NCBI GenBank assembly: GCA_028713635.1
Contig: JAQTNX010000005.1
Span: 1-42,189, forward strand
Direction of reading: 5' to 3'
Origin: Candidatus Bipolaricaulis sp.
GTDB lineage: Bacteria > Bipolaricaulota > Bipolaricaulia > UBA7950 > UBA9294
DNA length: 42,189 nucleotides
The notes under the pieces are model-generated. The model made no database searches. It saw only the letters and a list, made by a program, of their open reading frames with translations, and was not told the DNA's origin. Of the stretch, positions 33,201 through 40,698 are shown in pieces. The translations under genes and the position numbers were made by a program. Position 1 is the first letter of the stretch; every line of letters starts with the position of its first letter.

Positions 33201-33640
33201 GCCCGCACTTGTTCGTCAAAGCGCACGCGCAGGAGCTCCATCTTGATCTTGTCAACCTCTTGCGCTTCGGGCGCCGAAACCGCGGCAAGCAGCCGGCCGA
33301 TCGAGTCGAGAGCGCGGTACGCGTCGTCGCTCGAGAACGTCTCCTGATGCGCCCAGCGGTTGCGGATCTCGCGCAGCTCGCTCACCAAGCTCCGTTCCGC
33401 GTGTCCGAGCGTGTTCTTGAACACGTCATTCCACGATGCCCACATCAGCTTCAGGAGGAGGGAAGCATCTAGCTCGGCGATCGGCTTGTCAGCAAGCGCG
33501 TCGTCGCGCAGGAAGCCGCTCACCTGAAGCTGGAGCTGGTTGCGGTACGCCGCCTTAAGCTCGCGCTCGACAAACGGAGCGAGGCCCTGCTTGAGGAGAT
33601 CGATGCCCTTCCCGACGCGCTCGTGGTTGGTCATTGCCAT
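30296..33640 (-). CDS. Swt1-type HEPN plus DUF499 AAA+ ATPase (COG1483), defence cassette
   Basis: The product is 1114 residues from ATG 33640 (GGGAGG upstream). The N-terminal 120 residues are an Swt1-like HEPN domain with the R-x4-H signature (REIRNRWAH, Arg93/His98), a motif of HEPN ribonucleases. A DUF499 ATPase follows: Walker A TNFGGGKTHS (about 243-252), VVLVGNKISPG, and Walker B CLILIDEW (362-369). Near the C-terminus a low-complexity Glu/Lys/Gly/Pro stretch links to a final domain (VTLDISAEIPDGAPENVVRT). DUF499 proteins recur with DUF1156 methylases and SNF2 helicases in defence islands. It starts 14 bp after the PIN gene and is the last gene of the cassette. Confidence 0.88.
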   Translation of the reverse strand: MAMTNHERVGKGIDLLKQGLAPFVERELKAAYRNQLQLQVSGFLRDDALADKPIAELDASLLLKLMWASWNDVFKNTLGHAERSLVSELREIRNRWAHQETFSSDDAYRALDSIGRLLAAVSAPEAQEVDKIKMELLRVRFDEQVRAEKRKTTATIETQVSGTLKPWREVVTPHKDVASGHYQQAEFAADLWQVHLGEGSDEYRNPVEFFRRTFLTESLKRLLVGAVDRLSGVGGDPVVQLQTNFGGGKTHSMLALYHLFSGTPAHELAGVEDLLKTTTAKKIPTARRVVLVGNKISPGNPARKSDGTVVRTLWGELAWQLGFAAGGAKAAKKAFAKVAEDDSKATSPGDVLRELMVEHGPCLILIDEWVAYARQLHDGADLPGGTFDTQFTFAQALTEAAKAAKNCLLVVSLPASDSGSSPHAQADDVEVGGQRGREALDRLRNVVGRVESSWRPASAEEGFEIVRRRLFEPMVDPAQFKDRDVVARAFADFYRTQGQEFPRECQEADYERRMKAAYPIHPEVFDRLYTDWSTLVKFQRTRGVLRLMAAVIHSLWESGDRSPLILPCSLPIDDQRVQFELTRYLPDNWVPVIEKDVDGPSSLPLEMDGTITNLGKHAACRRVARTIYLGSAPLATAAHKGLEDRRVKLGCAMPGESLAVFGDALRRLSTAATYLYADGSRYWYSTQQTVTKTAEDRASQILRDEDKLLHEIETRVRADVQKRSDFSRVHPLPRSSQDVPDDRDARLVVLRVELPYSKEPGSPALATAKAMLELRGNAPRLYRNTLVFLAADQSRIQSLREAVALYLAWESIVAEREALDLTAQQVKQAEMQKAAADAKVDAQLPEAYQWLLVPGQKTPQTDVEWQAVRLSGSDALAARAGKRLAKDELLIASYGASTLRMELDRVPLWRGDHVEIRVLIDDFAKYLYLPRLRDPSVLVTAVRRGLDLAAWQKDSFAYAESYDEAEGRYRSLVAGRDLPLVDREPPGLLVKPDVAQKQLDEEEAARRKKEGEKAGTPPAGGKPGGGEKPISPAPEKRLRRFHGSVELDETRVERDAGRIAEEIIAHLVSLPKADVTVTLDISAEIPDGAPENVVRTVTENALALKFRTQGFESE

Positions 33641-33654
33641 GTTGGCCTCCCAGC

Positions 33655-34179
33655 TCAGATCCCTTGATGCTGAGCGGCTTGCCACGCGGCCGCTTCGGCG
33701 GAGCACACGTGCTTCACCTTAACACCGTGCCGAGCGAGCACGTCCTCGTGTTCCCACCAATCTGCATCCACGGCATTAAGCACCTGCGGCCTGGCGTCGC
33801 AGGCTCGCGAGATGGCCACGTACACCTGGTCGCTTCGGTCAAACCTACGAAGGTCATCATCATCGGGCACTTCTTCGAAGCGCCGCCACCCACCGCCACT
33901 CAAGAGCGTCACCTCGACCTGTTCACAGTGCGATGGATTCCATCTGTTGTCGTGGACCCACTTCATGAACGCGTCACCGACGCCGTGCTGTCCACTGAGC
34001 GAGAGCCGCTTGCGGTACTCGCCAAACGCGATGTCCGTCTCGTCAAGCGCAAGGCGGCTGCGCCCTTGGGTAATCCGCCATAGGGCTTGGCGACACGCAT
34101 CTTCGCATACGCAGGACGCTTGGGGTGCTCCGCCATTCGCAGTCACCGCGACGTTGGTGTCAACAACGACTGTTCGCAT
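33655..34179 (-). CDS. PIN-like domain nuclease
   Basis: The product is 174 residues. The N-terminal VVVDTNVAVTANGG (Asp7) is the PIN strand-1 motif. Further candidate metal-binding acids are in LALDETDIAFGEY (Asp46, Glu47), RRFDRSDQVYVAIS (Asp114, Asp117) and VLNAVDADWWEHE (Asp138, Asp140). PIN domains are Mg2+-dependent RNases, often toxins or effectors. No VapB-type antitoxin is adjacent. Instead, its first 37 nt overlap the 3' end of the AAA ATPase gene, suggesting an ATPase-controlled effector. Confidence 0.8.
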   Translation of the reverse strand: MRTVVVDTNVAVTANGGAPQASCVCEDACRQALWRITQGRSRLALDETDIAFGEYRKRLSLSGQHGVGDAFMKWVHDNRWNPSHCEQVEVTLLSGGGWRRFEEVPDDDDLRRFDRSDQVYVAISRACDARPQVLNAVDADWWEHEDVLARHGVKVKHVCSAEAAAWQAAQHQGI

Positions 34180-35528
34180 GAGTGATTGACCTTTCGGCGG
34201 CGACGTCCTGCAGCCTTGCTCATCTCCGCAATCTCTCCCATCTCGTCGCCGAAGAAGTCCCTCGGCCAGTTACTGATGGACCCATAGAGATCCAGGTTGA
34301 GAGGCTCGGCTACCGATTCGCCGTTCACCATTTTGCAGAAGTACAGGCTAGTGTCGGAAGCTGCGAAACGTCCTTCTGCGATTCGCCGCTGAATACGCCG
34401 CAACAGATACTCGCTGTGGCTCTCGACTATGATCTGCACCTGCCGCTTCTTTATCGCGTCGACGAGGACGTCGGCCAGCCCCATTTGAACGGCCGGGTGA
34501 AGGTGGATTTCCGGCTGCTCCAGAATGATAGTCGAGCCTCGCGGTGCGTAGTAGCAGAGCACGATCACTGGCAGGATCTGAGAGACGCCAAAGCCCACAT
34601 CCGTGATCAGCACACGCGCGGCCTCCTTCGATGTGGATATGGAAACGCGGTAGAGACTCGTGTCTTTAGCGATTTCCTCGACGTGGAAAGCCGTGGCAAG
34701 CCCGAGGGTCCCAAACCAACGGGCAACGACCTCTTCTAGCGTCAGTCCTCCCCAACCTGGTTCCTTCGCGCCAACCCGCGATGCGATGAGGGCCTCGACC
34801 GCCCGCTCGCCGTTCTTGCCCACATCGGATGGTCGGGTCCCAGTCCACGCATACTCACGGTGCGGATAGTCGCGCAACGGGCCGAGGTAGTAGAGGCGAG
34901 CGAGCTCCTGCTCGAACTCAAGCGTCAGGTCAGCAAGGAACCCAGCATTCTGCCAACCAGCCCTTACCTGGTCTGGGAAGCCGTAGCACTTCACGGGCGC
35001 CGGGATCCGGCTGAACGGGCGGCCTTGGCTCTTGACGAACGCAAACTTGCGTGGTCCTGTGGCTTTGATCTCGTACCCTGTCCGCCCTCCTCTCTCCATT
35101 GAGAAGCGGAAATCCTGAAACTGGTACGCCATCTCCGCAACCTCGGCCGTGCCGTTGTCTACCTGAATGCGGGTCTCGAACCGCATATCCGTGCCGGAGA
35201 GCCAGATCCTACTGCGATCCTCCGGAGCTCTGATACTGAGCGGCTTTGCGCGGCGCCAAGAGAACTGGATCGAAAGCTCAGCGGACTGTGGACGCCGGCA
35301 CAAGATGTCTTTCCACCCACCGATGTCAACAACGACGTGCTTGCTCCCCAGATCCAGCACCGCTGCACGATCCGCCGACTCGGCCGTCTGCTTGAGCAAC
35401 AGAGGAAGCTGGACTAGTCCCGTCTTCCCCGAGCTGTTGCTGCCGAAGAAACCCGTGAGTTTCCCGAAACGGAGCTCGCGGGTATCTGCCCAGCTCTTGA
35501 AGCCTCTTATGCGGAGAGATGTAATCAC
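34143..35528 (-). CDS. AAA (ABC/SMC-like) ATPase, DUF3696-type, partner of the PIN protein
   Basis: The product is 461 residues. It begins ITSLRIRGFKSWADTRELRF, then Walker A GSNSSGKT (29-36). The ABC-type C-terminal half shows a GFGVSQILPVIVLCY signature-like segment, Walker B with EQPEIHLHP, and the H-loop ESHSEYLLRRIQRRI; DUF3696-like sequence follows. These RecF/OLD-like ATPases sense DNA or phage factors and gate nucleases. It starts 57 bp after the DUF1156 methylase stop, and its end overlaps the PIN gene. Confidence 0.87.
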   Translation of the reverse strand: MITSLRIRGFKSWADTRELRFGKLTGFFGSNSSGKTGLVQLPLLLKQTAESADRAAVLDLGSKHVVVDIGGWKDILCRRPQSAELSIQFSWRRAKPLSIRAPEDRSRIWLSGTDMRFETRIQVDNGTAEVAEMAYQFQDFRFSMERGGRTGYEIKATGPRKFAFVKSQGRPFSRIPAPVKCYGFPDQVRAGWQNAGFLADLTLEFEQELARLYYLGPLRDYPHREYAWTGTRPSDVGKNGERAVEALIASRVGAKEPGWGGLTLEEVVARWFGTLGLATAFHVEEIAKDTSLYRVSISTSKEAARVLITDVGFGVSQILPVIVLCYYAPRGSTIILEQPEIHLHPAVQMGLADVLVDAIKKRQVQIIVESHSEYLLRRIQRRIAEGRFAASDTSLYFCKMVNGESVAEPLNLDLYGSISNWPRDFFGDEMGEIAEMSKAAGRRRRKVNHSCEQSLLTPTSR

Positions 35529-35585
35529 AGTCCGGCCTCCCTTGGGCGACGGGGCACACGCCCCAATTCAAGGATGCAGCGCTCG

Positions 35586-38504
35586 CTATTGGAATCCAAG
35601 TTCTCGCTCCTCGGCGACTGGTACCTCTCGAGTAAGACGAAGGATCTCGGGCCAGCTCTGGACGAGGCCGTTGTACGAGAGCGCTTCCGGTGCCCGCTTC
35701 TTGCGCTCGCATTGGGTGTAGAGGCGATAGGCAAGCTCGCGGGCAACCTCAGCTTTCGATCCTAACTTCTGGACAAGCTCAGCTGCAGCACCTTCGCCGC
35801 CGGTTTCGAGAACACGAATGAGTTGATGCACGGTCTCCCAGATGGTCAGCCGCTTGTCGGTACTCGGGTCCCAGGTTGTGTCGAGGTCGGCCGGACGAAG
35901 AAGGCGCACCTTGCCGCTCTTGGATGCAAGGACGCCATCCTGGACCATCCCGGCGATGCTCGTGTTCTTTGCCTTCGAAAGCGTCTCGGCAACGCCAAAC
36001 TCGCCCTCGTCGAAGCCCGACTGCTCGAACCACGCAAGCGCCCAGCGCGTGTCGGCGTCGAAGTCCCCTTCCTGTTCGGCCAGGGCCTCGTCGAGGGTTT
36101 GGTTGATGAGTGCGAGCGCATCGCGCACGGAGACGGGCCCTCCCGAAGCGTCTACCACCTTGGCGTAGCGGGTGTAGATCGCCATTCCGGGACCGATGGC
36201 AGCCTGTGCGAGGTCCACAGGGGCTATGTTGCCCCGTTGGAGTAGCTTGAGCGCCGCGGGCAGCTCCGCCTTGAGAGCGGCCGAGAACTCGCGGCGCGTG
36301 GCGACGGGAGAGTCGGTCGCACGCGGACGGCAGACAAGGATGATGCTTGAGGCCAGCGCATTCGAGTCCATGCTGCGCTTCCGCGTGGCCAGTTCAGTTC
36401 GCATCGGCCAGGTCCCACTGACCGAAAACCCAGCATGGATCACGGCGTCAAGGAAGGTCTCCCACCCGGTGCTGACAGTCCCGGCCTTGCCGTCGCTTTC
36501 CGACTGTTTGAACGCGTAGAAGATGCTGACTGGGAAAGCTGGGTGCGCCTGCTCGGCGATCCGGTGCATCGCTTCCGTCATTCCGTCAAGGAAGAATGCC
36601 TCCGCGCCTGCCTTTCCGTCCTTGTGACGATAGGCGAAGGCGACCAGTTCCTCGGCTTTGGGCACGGCAACCGTGGCGAAGAGGTCCGGGTAGACTGACC
36701 GCAACGAGCGCCGCAGCCAGACGTAGAAGAAGTCGGACAGGTCGGCGTAGGGAACGTTGTCGTAGTAGGGCGGATCTGTGGAGACGATGCGGTCTACGCT
36801 GAGTGACTGGCTTCTTGCGTCTTGTTGTTTGGCGCTGCCCTGGACTGCGGTCATCGGGTTCCCTAGAGCCTCGCATAGCGAGGCTACCGTGCCGTAGATG
36901 TCACCGCCAGCACCGGCAAAAGGATTCGTCTCGACATAGTCCCATGTCATCTGCAGCGCTTGTCTGCCAAACGTCCCGCGAAGCCGATCCATCAGACTCT
37001 CCCAGACACACAGGGCACTGTTGCGATCTACAGCCTTGCTGACTGCGAATCCGAGGTACACAGCCACGGCTTCAGCGTAAGCAGCGGCGCCGGCCCCGCC
37101 TTCGCTGAGGGGGCCGCCGTTGTCGGAGAGTCCCGCAATGGTGGCATCGCGGCGAGCCAACTTGGCTCCCTCCGTGACCAAGTCAGAGAATGTCGTCAGG
37201 GCGACGAGTTGGCGATCAGTGAAGAGCTGGTCGAAGTGCTCCATGCCGTAGGGTTTCACTCCGAGGTATTGTGTGCTGCCTGAGATCAGCACATCTGGTC
37301 GCCAATTGGGCGGGGCACTTAGCGCCGCACTCTCATGCTCCGACGACGGCGCAAGGTAGACACGTCCTCGGTCGCCCTCCGCCACGATCGCCATCAGACG
37401 CGCGCCCATACGCCCAGCCTTGCCCTCGGCCTTGATGTAGTCGCCAGAGATGGGCGTGCCGGACATCAGGCAAACGAAACTCGCTCGCGCGAGCTTGGTG
37501 CCGTTCTTCGCCCTCTCCGCATCCTTCGGCTTCCCCACCTTCACGGTGAAGCGATAGCCGCTGCTCTCGATCACCGGCTCGATGTAGACCTCCCTGTCTG
37601 CCTTTGTCGAGAGCATGAAGCTTGAGACGAGAGGCACATCCACTAGGGCAAAAGCCGGGTTCGGGCTCTTCACCGTACGCGCCCAGAGCCAGGCAATCAC
37701 CTTAAGTCCCTGGCCGACGTAGGGCTTGAGATCAGGCCGCCCCTTCGCCATCTCGGCCGTGATCTCGATCTTCGGATACAGGTGGCCGATCCGCTTCTCG
37801 GCCTCATCGCGCATCCATTTCCCGTAGTAGCGCACATCCTCAGCAAGGCCACGTGCACCCGCCCACGGCGTGAGCGTCTTCGTCCCGGCGGCCTTCTTCT
37901 GCCACTCAGGATTGACTGGCGGGCGGCCCGCGAACTTAGGAGGGATCTCAATCATCGCCTTGCAGATGAGAACAGCCACCGGGTTAAGGTCGCTCGCGAA
38001 GGCTTCGAGCCCAAGTCGCTGCGCTTCGAGCGGAAGCGATCCTCCCCCGGCGAACGGATCGTGGAATGCCGGGAGCTTGTCCCGGTTGAAGAGCTCCTTA
38101 GCGCGGGGATGACCGGCGTTCTCCGCGCAGGCGCGTCGCCAGCTCGCGCGGATCTCGGCCCGTGCCCGCTCGAGGACCTCCTCGTTCGTCGTGTTCTCCC
38201 ACTTCACCAGGTCCTCGATGATGCGGAAGAGGCGCTGGCGCTCCTGTTCCTGCTTCTTCTCTGTCGGGAAGAGATCGGGATAGCTTGAGGGATCGTCGAC
38301 CATCTGGGCAAAGATGACCGCCCTTGCCGCCGCCAACGGGCGACGTGCCCACCAGAGGTGGAGCGTCGAAGGATGCCCGTGGCGAATCGACTTCTCCCGC
38401 GCCGACGCCACGTTGATCGCATCCAGCGGCAGCGCGACTTCGATCAGCTTCTTGCGTATCGGCGTCGCCGCGCCTTTGGCTCTTTCGTCAGCGTTATCTG
38501 TCAT
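35586..38504 (-). CDS. DUF1156 DNA methyltransferase (COG1743), defence cassette
   Basis: The product is 972 residues from ATG 38504; another Met lies 8 codons upstream without a ribosome binding site. The N-terminal DUF1156 block ([34 protein letters not shown]) is at about 21-61. The SAM-binding motif DPFAGGGS is at 149-156 with SDLNPVAV, and the catalytic [10 protein letters not shown] is at 577-586, the order of an amino (N6-adenine-type) methylase. COG1743 members usually have a Cys4 zinc ribbon between these motifs. Here the first pair reads SPNPAF and the second CLMSG, so the ribbon is lost. It presumably marks host DNA for the neighbouring ATPase, helicase and nuclease genes. Confidence 0.88.
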   Translation of the reverse strand: MTDNADERAKGAATPIRKKLIEVALPLDAINVASAREKSIRHGHPSTLHLWWARRPLAAARAVIFAQMVDDPSSYPDLFPTEKKQEQERQRLFRIIEDLVKWENTTNEEVLERARAEIRASWRRACAENAGHPRAKELFNRDKLPAFHDPFAGGGSLPLEAQRLGLEAFASDLNPVAVLICKAMIEIPPKFAGRPPVNPEWQKKAAGTKTLTPWAGARGLAEDVRYYGKWMRDEAEKRIGHLYPKIEITAEMAKGRPDLKPYVGQGLKVIAWLWARTVKSPNPAFALVDVPLVSSFMLSTKADREVYIEPVIESSGYRFTVKVGKPKDAERAKNGTKLARASFVCLMSGTPISGDYIKAEGKAGRMGARLMAIVAEGDRGRVYLAPSSEHESAALSAPPNWRPDVLISGSTQYLGVKPYGMEHFDQLFTDRQLVALTTFSDLVTEGAKLARRDATIAGLSDNGGPLSEGGAGAAAYAEAVAVYLGFAVSKAVDRNSALCVWESLMDRLRGTFGRQALQMTWDYVETNPFAGAGGDIYGTVASLCEALGNPMTAVQGSAKQQDARSQSLSVDRIVSTDPPYYDNVPYADLSDFFYVWLRRSLRSVYPDLFATVAVPKAEELVAFAYRHKDGKAGAEAFFLDGMTEAMHRIAEQAHPAFPVSIFYAFKQSESDGKAGTVSTGWETFLDAVIHAGFSVSGTWPMRTELATRKRSMDSNALASSIILVCRPRATDSPVATRREFSAALKAELPAALKLLQRGNIAPVDLAQAAIGPGMAIYTRYAKVVDASGGPVSVRDALALINQTLDEALAEQEGDFDADTRWALAWFEQSGFDEGEFGVAETLSKAKNTSIAGMVQDGVLASKSGKVRLLRPADLDTTWDPSTDKRLTIWETVHQLIRVLETGGEGAAAELVQKLGSKAEVARELAYRLYTQCERKKRAPEALSYNGLVQSWPEILRLTREVPVAEERELGFQ

Positions 38505-39039
38505 AGGACGTCCGTTCCCCTCGCACATTCACACCGCTATGGCTCAAGCCCTTGGCTCACTGTGGCTCACCGCACCCATTCTCCACCATAGCGCGGCTCC
38601 CGCGAGCGGCGATCCCGCACCGTGCGCCCGCGCTCCTGCCGATCGCCGTGCTATCTGGTTGCCCATCGATAGATACATGCTCGGCGTCGATGGATCATCG
38701 ATAGATCTGCGCCCCGTCTGGGAGCACATGGCCGAAGCACTCGGGGCGCTTCCAGACTGCGAAGGCACATCCCAGCAACGACATGATGGTTGAGCCACTG
38801 TTCTTCTCCGTCGCACTCCAGAGACTCCTGTCGAGCTGCACTAGCGCAAGCCGCTTCCTCTTGCCCCGCGATCGGTCGATTCCAGCCGTGCGTCGGTCGA
38901 TTGTCGGTCGATTGCGTGCCATTGCGTCCAGATTGCATCTTGCCCACTTCGCTTTCCTGCCATCTTCTTCGCTAGCTATGGCCATTCCGCGTTTTCGCCC
39001 ACCCTACCCATTACGTTGACATTGCGTCCCGATTGCAGC
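38505..39039. repeat. 535-bp intergenic region with short phased direct repeats
   Basis: I see no credible gene here. TCGGTCGATT occurs at about 38871, 38893 and 38904, so spaced 22 and 11 bp. ATTGCGTCC(A/C)GATTGCA occurs at 38921-38937 and 39021-39037, exactly 100 bp apart, with another ATTGCGT at 38911. CATCGATAGAT occurs at 38664-38674 and 38697-38707, 33 bp apart. Spacing near multiples of the helical turn suggests a protein-binding control region upstream of the DUF1156 gene. Confidence 0.55.
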
Positions 39040-40698
39040 TCAGGATCCACTACGAGGAGTGCCGTCGGCTCCCCCGGAGCCCGGGAACCACCGGCCAGCG
39101 CGAGTCTTGCCACGGACATGGATCTTCCCCTCTTCTTTCAGCTCTCGAAGAAGCGTCTGCACCTGCGCGTAGGAGAGCTTCTCGAGCACGCCGCGGAGAT
39201 CGCCCAGAGGGCTCCCTTCACGTGCGTTCTCCTCGATGTGCTGGATCAGCAGGGCCTTGTTCGCATTGCGGTCGAGCCCCTTCCTCCGCGTGTACTCCCC
39301 TCTCCGCCCGACCATCCGGTAGTAGCGGCGGGACAGAATGTATCGAGTGCCCCGGCCTCGACTGACCCGTTCGAGAGCACCCTCCGCAGCCAGGATGCTC
39401 AGGCGAGGGCGAAGAACATCCGGCACCAGCGCCTCTCTGCTCACTAGATCGAGCACCAAAAGGTCCTGTATGCCGAGGGGCGATTCTCGATCTGCAACAA
39501 ACCCCTGGAGATACTCGACGAACTGCGGGTCACGGATCTGGCCGTCGAGGCTCAGCGCAACCTGATGCTCATCGGTCCCTGTGAAGTCAGGGAGCAGCTT
39601 TCCTTCCTGAATGCAGGAGGCGTAGATTCGGTCAGCTCCCTGCCCCGAACGCTCGACAAGCCCGCACCGGGCAAGCGCCTCGGCGATTCGCCGGTTCCGG
39701 GGATGCTGGTGCCAGAGGATGTTGTCGGCGGTGATCCCAGCGGGAAAACCACCGGGGCTCACGATTTCGAGCCGCTGCGGATACTGGCGCACGAATACCG
39801 ATCCGCCAAGGCGGTAGTCCCTGTGACTGATCGCGTTCAGGAGCGCTTCGCGGACGGCTCCTTCACTGAACGTGGGCACGTCCTCCATGAAGAGCCCGCG
39901 TCGGATCTGCTGGACTTCATTCCGCGAGTTGATGAGCTGCCAGATCTCATCCAGGAACAGCAGGGCGCCTGCCCGATACTCCTTCCTCTGGGAGTACTCG
40001 ATTGTCCCCTCTCGGCTTCTGTACTCGAAGATGGTCTCGGCGTTGGGCAGCAGTCGCCCCAGCGACCGATGTCTGCCTAGCAGCACCAAAGCTGCATACG
40101 TCACGCCCCCATCGACAAGCAGCTCTGCGTCCTCAAGCAGTTGACCTGCAGAGAGCTCCGCAATCCGTGCATTGCCTGACTTCCTTCGCCAGGCGGCGCG
40201 GAACCGCTCAACAGCTTCGGGCTCGAGATCAGACAGCGCCGCTCCGGGGCAGATGGTCGCGGAGTAGTCAGGAGTGGTCTCGCTGAAGATCCGGCGGAGC
40301 ATGTCCTCCGACATCGCAACCAGTTCCTCACCGCGACGCATGAGGTACTTCCCGCGATACGCTATCGGCAGGCCGATGGGACGCGGCGGCACCTCAAACA
40401 CGACAACGCGTCCGCGCGGGTGGTCGAGTTCTGTCGCGTCAATCCGAAGGCGCAGGAGCTCCGTTAGCTTGGCCCGTGTGTGTACGATGTCCGGAAACGC
40501 GCGGCTGCCGACAACCTGCCGGGGAAGCGTGCGGCTGACGCCGAGGATCATCACGCCGCCACGCTCGTTCGCCAGCGCCGAGCAGTACTCCGCCAGGTCA
40601 TCGAAGCTGTAGCTGTTCTTGGCCTCCTTGAACTCCAGGTGCTCATCCTCTCTGCCGACCGCCATCCATGCCTTCAGCTGATCCAGGCTTGCGGTCAT
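39040..40698 (-). CDS. AlbA_2 (Schlafen-like) DNA-binding and HATPase_c_4 protein
   Basis: The product is 552 residues from ATG 40698 with GGAGGAA upstream. The N-terminal AlbA_2/Schlafen-type domain (EDEHLEFKEAKNSYSFDDLA, CSALANERGGVMILGV) is followed by a GHKL-like ATPase region (EGAVREALLNAISHRDYRLG, RLEIVSPGGFPAGITADNIL, RNRRIAEALARCGLVERSGQ) and C-terminal winged helices (LRPRLSILAAEGALERVSRG, LSYAQVQTLLRELKEEGKIH). This is the COG2865 architecture, putative transcriptional regulators often found in defence islands. Its start overlaps the helicase stop by ATGA. It may regulate the cassette. Confidence 0.87.
   Translation of the reverse strand: MTASLDQLKAWMAVGREDEHLEFKEAKNSYSFDDLAEYCSALANERGGVMILGVSRTLPRQVVGSRAFPDIVHTRAKLTELLRLRIDATELDHPRGRVVVFEVPPRPIGLPIAYRGKYLMRRGEELVAMSEDMLRRIFSETTPDYSATICPGAALSDLEPEAVERFRAAWRRKSGNARIAELSAGQLLEDAELLVDGGVTYAALVLLGRHRSLGRLLPNAETIFEYRSREGTIEYSQRKEYRAGALLFLDEIWQLINSRNEVQQIRRGLFMEDVPTFSEGAVREALLNAISHRDYRLGGSVFVRQYPQRLEIVSPGGFPAGITADNILWHQHPRNRRIAEALARCGLVERSGQGADRIYASCIQEGKLLPDFTGTDEHQVALSLDGQIRDPQFVEYLQGFVADRESPLGIQDLLVLDLVSREALVPDVLRPRLSILAAEGALERVSRGRGTRYILSRRYYRMVGRRGEYTRRKGLDRNANKALLIQHIEENAREGSPLGDLRGVLEKLSYAQVQTLLRELKEEGKIHVRGKTRAGRWFPGSGGADGTPRSGS

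Noticed and set aside
38651-38985. 96-98 residue minus-strand frames in the repeat-bearing gap
   Set aside because: No ribosome binding site, no recognisable fold, and they run through the direct repeats.
38860-39040. CRISPR array
   Set aside because: Repeats are only 10-17 bp, irregularly spaced, without uniform spacers or cas genes.
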